A stretch of DNA of 64,000 nucleotides from Aspidiotus rigidus (GCA_035079385.1 JAVHKY010000029.1:8308001-8372000); one strand, 5' to 3'; shown: positions 11,991-24,377, numbered from the stretch's first letter. Notes: generated by a model from the letters alone, not told the origin. Made by a program: numbers and translations.

Positions 11991-13479
11991 GATTTAAGAC
12001 ACGAGGTCCTGCCTAAACTGTCTGCTTTTATACTGGTTATCGAATTTTACTCCTCATATACAAGCCGATTGTCGAAAATGTTTCCAAAGTCCAAGTGTGT
12101 CCTCCGCCTCCGAAGTCATTATTTTCCAGCACAGCACGGCGGACGTTTATATCAAATCCTCCACACTATACCAAGATCCTAAAATCTTTTTTCCTGATCG
12201 GTGTGGACTGGCCAATCTTTATGAAATTAGCAAGTATACTACGAACTTCGGCCGTTGTGGGAAGGCTACGCCTTTACTTCCTAATACTAGCAACCCCAGA
12301 GTCAGAACTGTGAGCTCATCGAAATCGTCATCAATACTGCATTTTAACCTACAATACATGGGAGTTAATTACGTTCAATTCAATCTGTCGAACAAGTCTT
12401 CCCTCTACCCTCTGAATGAAGTCATCGTTAACGCTCATCACTTCCGAATTCGGTTTTTGAGAATTTCCAACAGATTTACGAAATCAATCCTACACACAGA
12501 CAAAGAAAAAAAAAAAAATCTGATGTTTTTTCGATGAATATTCGATAAACGTGTTATCAGATTTTCTCTAAATTATGTAATTACGCCTCTACGCACATAA
12601 TTATTTTCACGGGCACGTACGTGCATTTATTGAACGTCGTCTAGGGCACGAAGGAAGTGTCGAAACAGCACGTCAACCATCATCAAGCCACAGGTACGGA
12701 CGGACGCACGTATATCATCAGACATCGACAGACTTCACACGTTTCTATTTTCCATATGATGGGTGGTGAAACTTCCATCAAACTTGCTTCCCTACGTGTA
12801 AAATACTTTCATTCCGATTCAGACTCGATGACTATTTACAGTTCGAATGAATCAAATACACCGGCTACCGCCGCCGCGCCGTCGAACACGTAAATATGGC
12901 GTAATGGCAACATTGTTTTGCGTTTTATTCGATGATCATAAAAAAAAATAGTTGAAAAATCGTGACAACGAAAGTTTTTTTTATAACGATAACGCCTGGT
13001 GATGCGCGTAAGGTATGTAGCAGAATCAAATCCTAGCTGATTTACTCACGAACAAGCGTAGGTTAAAGGAGAATTTCGCAGGGTGTCTACACACGTGGGA
13101 ATAAAGCTTTGTTCTCGTTGGTGACCCTTTGCGAATTATCATTTTGCCGTATGTACACTGCGGAATTCTTCGTTGATGGAATATTTCGCTCGAAATTCGG
13201 TCACTCGAGCGGAAAACAATTGCGAAGGAGAATTTGACGGGCGATAGTAAGAAGGATCGCAAAATAGCACACGAGTGAAAGGATGAATATTTTTATAAAC
13301 AAATTGTTGGGAAAATAAGGTCGGAAAACTCATTGATAGGTAGAGAGGGGCAAGGGGCAACTACGAGGCACGTTACTTTCAAGGCTGAATATGTCTTTCT
13401 CAATGATCGTGATTCAATAAAGATGACGTGAGATGCATGAAAATTGCACAGAGCGGGGCGGTGCGACACGGTCGACGGC
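11991..13479. other. Unannotated stretch
   Basis: No gene recognised. Two overlapping open frames at 12095-12537 have no family signature and sit just 3' of the Penelope-like remnant, so they may belong to its tail. GC is somewhat higher around 12600-13260, but no exon could be supported there. Confidence 0.35.
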
Positions 13480-16400
13480 TCGTGTACTCTTGTAAGATGC
13501 ACCATATAAGGAAAAAATTCTTCCTCTAACCTGTCACATAAAATTTTGATTTTCCGAAGGAAATATTCTGCACCCCACGGGAAAAAGACTAAAACATAAC
13601 GCCCACGGGGGACCGGATAGAGAAAACACAGACCACAAAAGCGCAAAATTTTTTACTACGGACGATGGAATATGAGCGAAGGGGGAGAAGGGCGAATATA
13701 TGAGGACCGAGAAAATAAAGATTCGGTACGTTTTGATTACGGTTGCCAATGTAAATAAAAAAATGTTCATAAGGCTAGAAGTACGTTGTACACACCGGGG
13801 AAAACACGATTTGTTGGCCGCAGGTCACCGCGAGCAAAAACCTACCTTCTCGCGCAAGCTTGAAAAGGGTAGAAATGGATTTGTCCCCGCGTTTCTTTGT
13901 GAGCCTAAGCATACTCCACCTACTACTGGGGGAAAAATATGATTTCAATGGTGAAAGACTTGGAAAAAATTTATCAGGTCGTACTCGGGCGCGTTGTGCG
14001 CACCGACCAACAAAAACTGAGGTACCCTAATACAGGAGTTGAGTTTGAAAACAATTTGGACTTCCCAAACTATTATGACGGGCCGGGAGACTTGAAAAAA
14101 TTTCAATTTCCGATTGTGGGGAAAAATCCTTTTTATAATACATGAAGCGAAAGTGCTGCGTATAGTGTTCCTTTTTCGTAGCGAAACATGCCGTTATCAG
14201 AACCGTGGCGAAAATGTTTTACCAGTGGCGAAAATGTTTTACCCGTGGCGAAAATCAAGTCAGTGGTGCCATTCGAAAAATTCGTAAACATTCTTTTTGA
14301 ACGATAACCAATTTAAATTGTAGGCCCAAGTGTTTCTTTCACTACATGTATCATAAAAAGTACTGTTTGTACTATTTTCTAACCTGTCACATAAGATCTT
14401 TATGTTATAAAAATCCCCCCTTCTCCTATGAAAAAGACTAAAATAACGCCCATGAGAGACCGGATTGAGAAAAAAACACAGTCTAGAAGAAAAAATCCCC
14501 AATACAGATGATGAAATATGAGCCAAGGGGGAGGGGAGCAAAGATATTAGGACCAAGGAAATGAAGATTCGAGAAAGTTTGATCACGGTCGCCAATCTAA
14601 ACAAAACGTATATTACTTCCCGTAAACAAAATTATGAAGTAATGCGTGAAATACATTGTACTCACCGGGAAAAAATACGGTTTGTTAGCCGCGGGTCACT
14701 GCGAGCGAAAATGTACCTTCTCGCGCTATTTTTACAAGTGTTAGAATGGGTCTGTCCCCGCGTTCCTTTGTGAGCCTAAGCATACTCCACCTACTACTGG
14801 GGGAAAAATATGATATCAATAGTTTTTGACTGTGGGGAAAACATCCTTCTTCTAACCTGTCACATAAGATCTCGATTTTTTGAACCCCCCTTCTCTTATG
14901 AAAAAGACTAAAATAACACCCATGAGAGACCGGATAGAAAAAAAAACACATTGTAGAAAAAAAAACTCCCCAATACGGATGATGAAATATGAGCCAAGGG
15001 AGAGGGGAGCAAAGATATTAGGACTAAGAAAATGAAGATTCGAGAAATTTTGATCACGGTCGCCAATGTAAATAAAACGTAAAATTAGGAAGTAATGCGT
15101 GAAATACATTGTACTCACCGGGAAAAAATACGGTTTGTTAGCCGAGGGTCACTGCGAGCGAAAATGTACCTTCTCGCGCTATTTTTTCAAGTGTAAGAAT
15201 GGATTTGTCTCCGCGTCTCTTTGTGAGCCTAAGCATACTCCACCTACTACTGGGGGAAAAATATGATTTCAATGGTGAAAGACTTGGAAAAAATTTATCA
15301 GGTCATACTCCGGCGCATTGTTCACCAACCAACAAAGACTGAGGTACCCTAATAAAGGAGTTGAGCTCGAAAAAAATGTGTACTTCTCAAACTATTATGA
15401 CGGGCCGGGAGACATGAAGAAATTTCAGTTTTTGACTGTGGGGAAAAAATCCTTTCCCTAACCTGTCACATAAGATCTTGATTTTTTTAAGGAAATTTTC
15501 TCTCCCCCACTCCTCTTATGAAAAAGACGTATTAATACTTCCCGTAAACAAAATTGTGAAGTAATGCGTGAAGTACATTGCACTCACCGGGGAAAAATAC
15601 AGTTTATTGGCCGCGGGTCACCGCGAGAAAAAATGTACCTTCTCGCGCTATCTTTACAAGTGTGAGAATGGATCTGTCCCCGCGTTTCTTTATGAGCCTA
15701 AGCATACTCCACACTATTATGACAGACGGGAGACATTCCCGCTTTTATATGGAAAAAAAATCCTTTTCCTGACCTGTCACATAAAATTTTGATTTTTTGA
15801 AAGAAATTTTCTGAACCCCAAAGGGAAAAGATTATGATGATAACACCTATGAGGGACCGGATAGGAAAAACACAGTCCAAAAAAGCGCAAATTTTCCTAA
15901 TGGGTTACCAATGCAAATAAAAAGTACATTACTTCCTGTAAACAATTAGTGAAAGTGGTGTGTGAAGTACGTCGTGTCCACTGGGGAAAAACATGGTTTT
16001 TAGCCGCGAGTCACTGCGAGCGAAAATCTACCTTCTCGCGCAAGCTTGTGAAGGGTAAGTATGGATCTGTTCCCGCGTTTCTTGTGAGCCCAAGCATACT
16101 CCACCTACTACTAGGAAAAATACGATTTCAATGGTGAACAACTTGGAAAAAATTTACCAGGTCTTATTTGGGCGCATTGTCCGTTGTCCGTCAAAAACTG
16201 AAGTACCTTAATAAAGGAATTGGTCTTGAAAAACTTGAAAATATTTCGATTTCCATCTTCATATGGGGAAAAATCCTTCTTCTAAACCGTCATTTAAGAT
16301 TTTGACTTTTCAAAAAAAAAAATTCTGCACCCCCCCCCCCCCCAAAAAAAGAAAAGATTAAGATAACGCCTATGAGGGATCAAATGAAAAAAACACGATC

Positions 16401-17215
16401 TGAAAAAACGCGAAATCTTCGAGCGAAGGGGAAGGGGCATAGAGTAAACAGAAGTCGTCTAAACGCGCTGGAAACAGGGACAGCGTCTAAAGTTGTTGTT
16501 TACCGCTTTGTGACGCTGTTTGATTTCTGCTGTTGGATTTCTTCCGTCAATAATTGACCTACCGCGTTTGCGCCCTTCAGTGTCACTCAATTGTGGCCTT
16601 TGCAAATGAAACTTCGACGCTTCCCTCTGGTAACTTTGTTTCAAAACCTGAAGGTTCCAAACCTGCACCAAATACAACCGAAGCGGTAAACTACTAATTA
16701 ATACTACGATGCCCGTCTTGTAAACATTACAAGCATAATAGAGACGACCTCTGTGTGGGGAGAGGTGAAGATATGAGGACCGAGAAAATGAAGATTCGGC
16801 ATGTTTTGAACAGGATATAAAACTTACATTACTTCCCGTAAACAAAATTAAGTGAAGTGGTATGTGAAGTACGTTGTGTCCACCGAGGAAAAATACGGTT
16901 TACTAGCCGCGGGATACCGCGAGCGAAAACGTTCCTTCGCGCGCTAGCTTGAGAAGGGTAAGTATGGATCTGTTCCCGCGTTTTCTTGTGAGCCCAAACA
17001 TACTCCACCTGAAAAAAGATTTTAATAGTGAAAGACTTGAAGAAAAGTTCTTAGGTCTTACAGCATCCTTCAACAATCTGTCGACTCCAAGTCTATAGGC
17101 CAAACTTTTGAATCGACGATCAAGAAAATTGGAGCGAGTACAAGACAAAACGAGAAAAGGAAAGTGAATTCGATTTTTTCTCACTCGGATGCCGCAAAGT
17201 GTCCAAAAATTATCC
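13480..17215. repeat. Long-period satellite array (about 0.4-0.9 kb units)
   Basis: The same block order recurs: CACAGTC-type and CCAATGTAAATAAAA strings; a CCGCGGGTCACTGCGAGCG box; CTTCTCGCGC; GTCCCCGCGTTTCTTTGTGA; CATACTCCACCTACTACTGG; ACTTGGAAAAAATTTA; and ACCTGTCACATAAGATCTTG. The CCGCGGGTCAC box appears near 13819, 14690, 15141, 15611, 16003 and 16908, giving spacings of roughly 870, 450, 470, 390 and 905 bp. Units differ by deletions and point changes. Repeated open frames within it share one peptide pattern and are artefacts of the array. A C-run and an A-run lie at 16331-16351. Confidence 0.8.
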
Positions 17216-17819
17216 AAGATAAGAGGGGAAAGAAAGAACGTCGAAATATACGTTCGACTTTCTGATCCAGGCTTGGCAACATGATCGAAAATAACGAGAG
17301 GCGAGGAGGCTACGAATCATTATACGACCTGAAATCTGTTAACAATCAGTAGACTTTAGTCGACAGGCCAAACAAATTGAGATACCTCTGAATCGACGAT
17401 CAAGATAAACGGATCTTTCACAACGAGCACTTTCACTGTCTGAAGAATTTTCTAGCGGAGACGACGTGATGAAGAGACGAGCGGAAGAGGGAGAAGCCAT
17501 ACAGCACTACGATCAGAAAGAGTGGGAGAGAGAAGAAAACCTAGAAAGATAAGGAACACAACGTTAAAATTAAAGATATACGCTTCCATTATAGCAGCTT
17601 TTTAACATAATGAGCGCTGGTGTAAGTCGGCGGCGGATTCTCAAAAGAGCAAACCAAGTAGATTCTTGAGGCCTGGAGGAGGACCGATTTCAAAAATTTT
17701 ACCGCTGGGTTATAATACTTCTATAAGGGGCGTAAATTTATAAAGTGCTCGGAGGCACACGACTGATAAATCCACCACTGATGGACTGCGAGTTGAAGTA
17801 TTTAACGTATAACCGTACG
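17216..17819. other. Unannotated stretch with diffuse similarity to the neighbouring repeats
   Basis: The sequence has short repeated pieces, such as GAATCGACGATCAAGA near 17110 and 17391, and AGGCCAAAC-like strings, so it is probably part of the repeat field. No gene seen. Confidence 0.35.
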
Positions 17820-18115
17820 AACGATCAGGAAAACAGAAAAAGCTCAGTAAGTACATCCAAATTCATTCGAATAAGAAAATGCTGAACGCGAATGAAAATT
17901 GTTGAGGGAATGCGAAGGGAGAGGACAGAGAGGGGTAGTTGGAAAACATTTTTAATCAAAATAAGGCAGTCGTAGGAACGATCAGGCAAACAAAAAGTAC
18001 TCACAAATTCATTCGACAAGGATAATGCTGAGCGATTAAAAGTTTTTGAGGAAGAGCGGGAAAAGGGCACAAGGAAGAACAATCTAGAAGAGTTTTCAAT
18101 CAAAATGAGGCAGTA
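17820..18115. repeat. Two diverged direct repeats of about 150 bp
   Basis: Positions 17820-17970 and 17972-18115 share the block order GAACGATCAGG, CAAATTCATTCGA, AATGCTGA, GTTGAGG/TTTGAGG and TTTTAATCAAAATAAGGCAGT / TTTCAATCAAAATGAGGCAGT. The change of AAATAAGGC to AAATGAGGC creates an ATG in the second copy, which opens an 88-codon frame to 18371. I regard that frame as accidental. Confidence 0.65.
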
Positions 18116-19327
18116 TGATCAAAAATATAAAGCGAGGAAGCGAAAATATGAGAATCGAAGCATACAAATGTTTAAAATCTGTAGCACACCCAACTTGACC
18201 GTACCAAAAAGCTGCAATTTCATTACAGACCAAGGTACGCTAAAACTTCAGTATATTTTTATAGACGCACCGAGCAACATTTGCATAGTTCGGTGCATAG
18301 GTCAATCGGATTCACGAGTGGAAAATATCTTTTGGACTTCTATACCTCTACCCGAAGTCCTCGAAAAATAAAACATTATTCACCTCGTAACCAATTCTCG
18401 TTATCGAGCTTTCCCTGATGAATCCTTATTTTTACCTCGCATTTTTCCAATCAAAAATAACATCGCTGTCATTCTAATTGTAAGTCAATTTCACTTTCCA
18501 CAGTTGTCATCGAGGTAATGGACGTAGAGTCAGCAGCTAAAATTTAGTCAGTAATTCCCACCATGCGAAGGGTTGCTGTGAAGAATAATTGTTATTCTTG
18601 GCGAAATTTTTTTCGAGGTATCTCTAATTAAGGTAAGGGACTAAAGCACAACTCATATACAATCGCGCATACCATTACAGCGGATAAGTCGTAAAAATAA
18701 TGGAATGGAATTGTGCAATTAAAAAGCTAACAAGAGAATGTAATTTACTCCATTCAAATTTCCTGTTTAATGAGTACCTATTTTTTCAAAAATCAACATT
18801 TTGTACAATATACAGGGAAGCTGATACAAATTTTTAAGCAGTCGGTAAAGGCAAAAACGGCTAGCGGCGTGAATTTTCATGACGAAATAACTTCAAAACC
18901 CTACTAATACACTTCGTCCTAGAATCATCACGTGAACTGGTATCGAGGGCCTTCCTCCCTAATTAGTTGATTATCGATAGGCGTGATAGCGGTGAATGTT
19001 GCTGTGATTTTAAACGGTGATTTCCCAAACCAATTGAAGTAAAACTACATAGCTTCGGCACATTAGAATAATCACTGGTTCAGAGTTACTCCTTCCCCCT
19101 CCTCCACAGATTCCGAACAGAAATTGCAGAAAAACATACTAAATAACTTGACTCGGCGCATTTCTCGATACGTCAAAGACAAGGAAAGCCAAAATCAGAA
19201 ATTCCAGTTGTAGACAGACATATTCTAAAATTCGTGGAAACGATGGACTCCAGATCACGCCGGCACGAATTCGACTTTCACCGGCGACCACTCCCTCGTC
19301 CACCTTTGACTCTATACGTAATTGATA

Positions 19328-19558
19328 ATGATGGAAAAAGCTTCCCCACTTACCACATCGACCATCCAATTTTCCATGATTTCGACGCGAAAACTCACGA
19401 TCAAAGACGAACGATGCGAAAAAAACCGTTTACTCGGCGTTGTAGTTGACGATGACGACGTGATACCACCGCTACGGAAACGGCACCAAAAGGCGATCAT
19501 AAACATTCAGCTCGACGATCAAGACATAGCGAAAATATCAACCCTCGTCGATCACTAA
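19328..19558 (+). CDS. Small ORF of unknown function, possible exon
   Basis: A 76-codon frame opens at ATGATGG and ends with TAA at 19556-19558. It reads STRKLTIKDERCEKNR, then VVVDDDDVIPPLRKR and QLDDQDIAKISTLVDH. Base composition is clearly richer in GC and CpG than the surroundings, and the peptide is hydrophilic and charged with no low-complexity A/T bias. An overlapping frame at 19234-19449 is also open (71 codons). No domain is recognised. It could be a short gene, an exon, or the GC-rich 5' region of a gene on the other strand. Confidence 0.25.
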   Translation: MMEKASPLTTSTIQFSMISTRKLTIKDERCEKNRLLGVVVDDDDVIPPLRKRHQKAIINIQLDDQDIAKISTLVDH

Positions 19559-19559
19559 T

Positions 19560-20769
19560 AACAAAAACATCAGCTCTAGAGGTGGACGAACGAGCGGAGC
19601 ACCCAAAACTAACCCCGAGCACTTCCGAAAACAAATTTTTCAAAAAATTTTCCGCGACTCGCGAACAAAAAAAATCACGTAAATTATCGAAATCAACATC
19701 TAATTTTCTTCTCACCCCCTCTTGAAAAAAAAGGAAGAAGAAAATGCAACAATTTTCGTACACGCACGTAACTTTTTTTTTCCCCTTCGTACTTTTTATA
19801 AATTATTCGTTCGAAAATTTTATATTCTCGCGCTACGCCACCGCGGAACACTCACGACTCACAACGACGGTGAGGTGTGTTTCACTACTACCTACCACGA
19901 CTACCGCATCCGACAATCAAGAACTGAACTTGAACTGAGCCGCGAAGGCTGAAGGTTCCTCCGCGTATATTGAATGCGACTGTGCGTCTGTGTCCGTGCG
20001 TAACCGTGTTACGAGGAAACAGATTCCGCGAGTGTGTTTGTAGTACGTTACAATTCCCCGTATTAACGCGCGCATAAAACTCACACAAACGCGAATATAT
20101 ACATAAACTCGGGATACATAATAATATAAACCCGAGAGAGAGAGACAAGAATGCTGAGACAGAGACAGAGCACACCGCCGCACATAATATGCACTTTTAT
20201 TTCAGCCAACTTCCACCGTCGCTATAATAACGAAATTTATTATTGCTACAATTTTACGCCCAAGTTCGAAAACGAAAAAGCCATAAATACGGCGTAGGAC
20301 TATTATTATTTGGGTACACAAAAATACATTACCTATACACCGTTTGTGTATAGAGACGGTCCGCAGTCAGGTTTTTTTTTACAGAAATGAAACGCGGTCG
20401 ATAAAAGTCATACAGGGCGATTCTTTTTCCTTTTTATTTTATTTATTTTTTTTTTTGTTGAGAGAATAATATAAAGCAGGCCATCATTGGCGATATGAAA
20501 ATAGTGTTAGGGTGAGTATTCAACGTATACCTATACTCGTATAAGTTCGTAACGGAGATTTTTCCAAGATACCTAGTTACAACATCCCGACGACATGTGT
20601 TTCTTCTAACTTGTTCAAAACTAACGAATAAAATGTTTCTGACATAACTCTATGAATACGCAATTTTCGAGAGAGTTTTACGAGAGAAAATGATGACCGG
20701 TAAAATTTTTGTCAAGCTGAAAACAAAGTCTCTAGCCAGCGATTATTTGATATAGCGTGAGAGGCTTCG
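19560..20769. other. CpG-containing stretch, possible 5' region of an unidentified minus-strand gene
   Basis: Between about 19800 and 20180 the sequence is unusually rich in CpG and lacks repeats. Read on the minus strand it has two arthropod-type initiator strings TCAGTT (near 19925-19940). No TATA box, protein-coding exon or splice site could be fixed. A T-run lies at 20445-20456. Confidence 0.25.
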
Positions 20770-20784
20770 AACAGGGAACCTGAT
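20770..20784. repeat. Isolated palindromic cap motif
   Basis: AACAGGGAACCTGAT is one of the dispersed near-palindromic caps. It is followed by a T-run and G-run (20791-20815), and about 290 bp further on the hairpin-capped minisatellite element begins. Confidence 0.6.
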
Positions 20785-21068
20785 CTATATATTTTTTTTT
20801 TTTTTTGGGGGGGGAGGGAAGGGGAAATTTGCCGTACACCTTGTGGTATCCGGCAAAAATTGACCTACCATAATAAAGAATTCAGAATTAGGAAAATTCC
20901 GATTCCCGAATACAAACTTGAAAAATTTTTGACTCTTCAGCCATAATATAATAATAATGATAAAAGAACTTGAAAATATTTGGACTCTCGAGCTATAATA
21001 TATGAGAGACGGGAGACTTGAAAAGATATAGACTTTCGTGCCTAGTGTAGGCAAAGAGGAAAAAAAAA

Positions 21069-21650
21069 TTAGAAGCCATTGCAGACGTTGCAATGGCAGC
21101 GGGGAACCCGCAATTCCTTAACTCGACCTCTCAGGTGGTGTGGAACTGAGTTGATAATCTTGTCATATAATTCAAATCGAAATTATCATTCTACATTCCC
21201 TCCTATCATATATAGCTCGAGAGTCGAAATTCTTCTAAGTCCCCCTTCTATCATTTATAGCTCGGAAGTTACAATTCTTCCAAGTCCCCCTCCATCATAT
21301 AGTTCGAGGCTCGAAATTCTTCTAAGTCCCCCTCCTATCATATATAGCTCGAAAGTCACGATTCTTCCAAGTCCCCCTCCTATCATATATAGCTCGAGTC
21401 TCAAAATTTTTCCAAGTTTTTGGTTGGACGGCGGACGGTAGCTCGAAAGTCAAAATTCTTCCAAGTCCCCCTCCTTTCATATATAGCTCGAGACTCGAAA
21501 TTCTTCTAAGTCCCCCCCCTATCATACACATATATGTATAGCTCGAGACTCGAAATTCTTCTAAGTCCCGTAACCTAACCTAACCTGCGGACGCGGACGT
21601 TTTCTGAGGATGTAATCTCCTAACAAAATGGATAGCGGGTTCCCCGCTAA
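21069..21650 (+). mobile_element. Hairpin-capped minisatellite element, copy 1
   Basis: The left end carries a perfect hairpin GCCATTGCA-gacgt-TGCAATGGC (21075-21097) followed by AGCGGGGAACCCGC (21098-21111). The right end carries AGCGGGTTCCCCGCT (21634-21648), the reverse complement of the left 15-mer and itself a hairpin. Between them are about eight units of roughly 40-45 bp containing CCTCCTATCATATATAGCTC (21199-21565), then the telomere-like TAACCTAACCTAACCT (21571-21586). A matching copy is inverted at 62799-63235, and a shorter one is at 45719-45971. The open frames through the array (repeated IIYSSRVEILLSPP) are by-products. No transposase is present. Structure suggests a non-autonomous element, possibly of Helentron or other minisatellite-bearing type. 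Confidence 0.75.
21571..21586. repeat. Interstitial telomere-like string (CCTAA/TTAGG)
   Basis: TAACCTAACCTAACCT is three units of the arthropod telomere motif TTAGG on the minus strand. The same string occurs in the other long copy of the host element at 62861-62876. Confidence 0.6.
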
Positions 21651-21651
21651 A

Positions 21652-24301
21652 AAAATTTTGCTGAAGCAAATGTTTCTTTGCTGAAAATGGTTCAGGATGT
21701 AGTCCTGAACAACATACTAAAAATCCCGCGTTTTCCCCTGGAGTTTCTTTTTTGATGGGTGTTCGAACCACCCAAAAATTAGATTTTCGCCTATATCGTG
21801 TGAAATTGAAATTTTATTTAAAAATGTTTCAAACAAAAGTTGTTCCTCGTTAAATTTCCTACCAAATGACGTATTCAACTTTCAGCCTATGCCAGTTAGT
21901 ACCTTTGCAAAGGGCATTCAAAAGAGTACCAAAATCAATCTTTCCAGATATCTCACAAAATTGAAATTTTATTAGAAAATGTTTCAAACAAAAGTTGTTC
22001 CTCGTTGAATTTGCTATAAAATAAGCTATTCATCCTTCAGGATGTACTGTTTTGATAGGGGTTTCAACCCCCCAAGTATTAGTCTTTGCTTATAATATCT
22101 TGTCTAATAGAAATTTTATTAAAAAATATTTCAAACAAAAGTTGTTCCTCGTTAAATTTCCTACCAAATAACGTATTTAACTTCCAGCCTATGCCAATTA
22201 GTGCCTTTGCAAAGGGTGTTCAAAATAATCCCAAAACCAGTTTCTCCATACCTCACAAAATTGAAATTTTATTGAAAAATGTTTCAAACAAAAGTTGTTC
22301 TTCGTTAAATTTCCTACCAAATGACGTATTCGAGGTGCAGCTTAGATCGATTAGGGTCCCGTCAAAGCCTTGAAAGGCTGTTCAAAAGAGGACCAAAATC
22401 AGTTTTCCATAAATATTTCCCAAAATTGAAATTTTATGAAAAAATATTTCATATTATAAAAGTTGTTCCTCGTCGGATTTCCTATCAAATGAGCTATTCA
22501 GCTTTCAGAAAAGAGTAATTCGTCAATGAAAAAAGTGTGTTAGGTACATTTTTCCTGAATCTCATTCCATGAGTCTAGTATATTTCATAAAATATATCCA
22601 CACACTTTTATAACATAGCCCGAGGAGGGAGTTCGTTTCTCGCACATGACTTGAGCTCCTCCATCCGTCCTATTCCCTGCCTACCAATTTTCTATGCTTT
22701 CCAATAGGAGCTGAGTTCGTTAGCCTGCCGACTTGCAGTAGGCTTATATTCGGGATAGAGGGGCTTGATATTATTCACTCTCGTCATAGTCTTCGCCTGT
22801 GATTACTGAGGAATCGTCATCAGTACTGGACTCATGGTCAGCCTCCTCATCCTGACTTGATACATCCTGCAAGTCGTCCTCAATGTCGTCTACTACCTCT
22901 AATACTCCACCAGCATTGAGGCAAATTTGCCCAAGACTCATTGGGGAACATTTTAATCCTAGGAAGAAAGAAACACAACTATTTTCAATAACAATTCAAA
23001 CAATAGGGTACTTATGGTTGAGGCGTAATACTACGTTATTTGAGAAGTATAGTGTAGACGCCTCTTCATCATCGAGGTCGGAATGACCAAAATACACGTT
23101 TTGTCTTGGATGAAAGTGCCAAATTACCCTCTTTTATCTATGTAACATTTATTGTTCACCTGCTTTTCGGCAAATACAAGCATTTCTACATCCTTTGGCG
23201 CACCCACTAAAAATAAGTTGGAGGAGGTGGCCTGACGAGGCGCTGGGGCTGGGGCTTTGTTTATTGTTATCGGCTCCAATATTCCATCGATTCTCTTCCA
23301 TCTCCATTAATGGATCTTTTTCATGACCAAGCCACAAATGTACTTGGTGGTACACTCTGTATGAGTGAAACCGTGCAGTGTCTTCAGGGAGAGATAGAGA
23401 GGTCAAGTACATTCGGACGGACTTCTTTCGCGAAAGCTTGAAACGGACATTTGTTCAATGGCTTGTCTCTTGTACTACCGTAGATCAGAGAGTATTGCAG
23501 CTGCCTTAGAGTCTTTGATATAACGCGACTTTAATTGTTTTTATTTCAATACCTAGGTATCACGTGAGTCATGAATTCAAGAAAAATATTTATTTAATTT
23601 CCATGTTTTCAATATTTCTATAACTCGTAAAAAAATAGTCTTTACAATCTGTAATGATGCAAGACTTCCATAAATCAGCACCAAACCGATCTGAATACAA
23701 AAAAATATAGCACATCCTTTCATCTTTAATTTCGAAAACCCTTTTTTACAGACTAGTTGCTCTACCCTGAAAGCTGAATAGCTCATTTGAAAGAAAATTC
23801 AACGAAGAACAACTTTTATTCAAAACATTTTTTATTAAAATTTCAATTTTGGGAGATATATGGATAAACTGATTTTGGTCCTCTTTAAGGCTTTGACGAG
23901 GCAGTAATTGACCTAGGTTGAACCTTGAATACGTTATTTGGTAGGAAATTTAACGAGGAACAACTTTTGTTTGAAACATTTTTTAATAAAATTTCAATTT
24001 TGTGAGATATATGGAAAAACTGATTTTGGCACTCATTGGAACGCCCTTTGCAAAGGCACTAATTGGCATAGGCTGAAAGTTGAATACGTTATTTGGTAGG
24101 AAATTTAACGAGGAACAACTTTTGTTTGAAACATTTTTCAATACAATTTCAATTCCACGCGATGTAGGCGAAAAACCAATTTTTGGGGGGGTCGAACCCC
24201 CAAGAAAGAAGAAGCTTTAGGGGGAAAACGCGGGAGTTGTTCAGGACGACAACCTGAACCATTTTCAGCAAAGAAACATTTGCTCCAGCAAAATGTTTTT
24301 T
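21652..24301. mobile_element. Foldback-type element, copy 2 (inverted relative to copy 1)
   Basis: Begins TTTTGCTGAAGCAAATG immediately after the 3' hairpin of the adjacent minisatellite element, and ends TTTGCTCCAGCAAAATG. The internal sequence matches 4383-6733 read on the opposite strand, including the central cysteine-rich ORF at roughly 98% by eye. It is about 0.3 kb longer, because of an extra terminal repeat unit around 21960-22130. Long inverted ends with tandem units containing AAAAGTTGTTCCTCGTTAAA are present on both sides. Confidence 0.75.
22770..23530 (-). pseudogene. Cysteine-rich transposon-associated protein remnant, copy 2
   Basis: This is the reverse-strand counterpart of the ORF in foldback copy 1. 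The frame at 23149-23412 reads FHSYRVYHQVHLWLGHE and then LLQLIFSGCAKGCRNACICR. It keeps the CxxGCxxxCxCRKAG cysteine pattern better than copy 1, with two more Cys residues. The acidic C-terminal segment lies in another frame near 22770-22945. The same upstream stops are present as in copy 1, so the ORF was already dead before the two copies separated. Confidence 0.6.
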
Positions 24302-24377
24302 TGTTCTTCTTATTCGCCTGCACTAAAGGGGATTTGCAACATACTCCATTTTTCTGTGTCCCTTCACTGAAAATTAT

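Noticed and set aside
13026..15118. Several 70-117 codon minus-strand frames with a shared peptide pattern (FLYPVPRGR, ILCDRLEE)
   Set aside because: They are translations of the satellite units; no splice or start context, and each unit breaks them differently.
18105..18371. 88-codon plus-strand frame starting MRQYDQKYKARKRKY
   Set aside because: Its ATG arises from a point change in the second of two direct repeats; no domain recognised.
21079..21441. 120-codon frame with repeated IIYSSRVEILLSPP, and its counterpart at 62956-63231
   Set aside because: The repeats come from a 40-45 bp minisatellite unit whose length keeps the frame open; nothing else supports translation.
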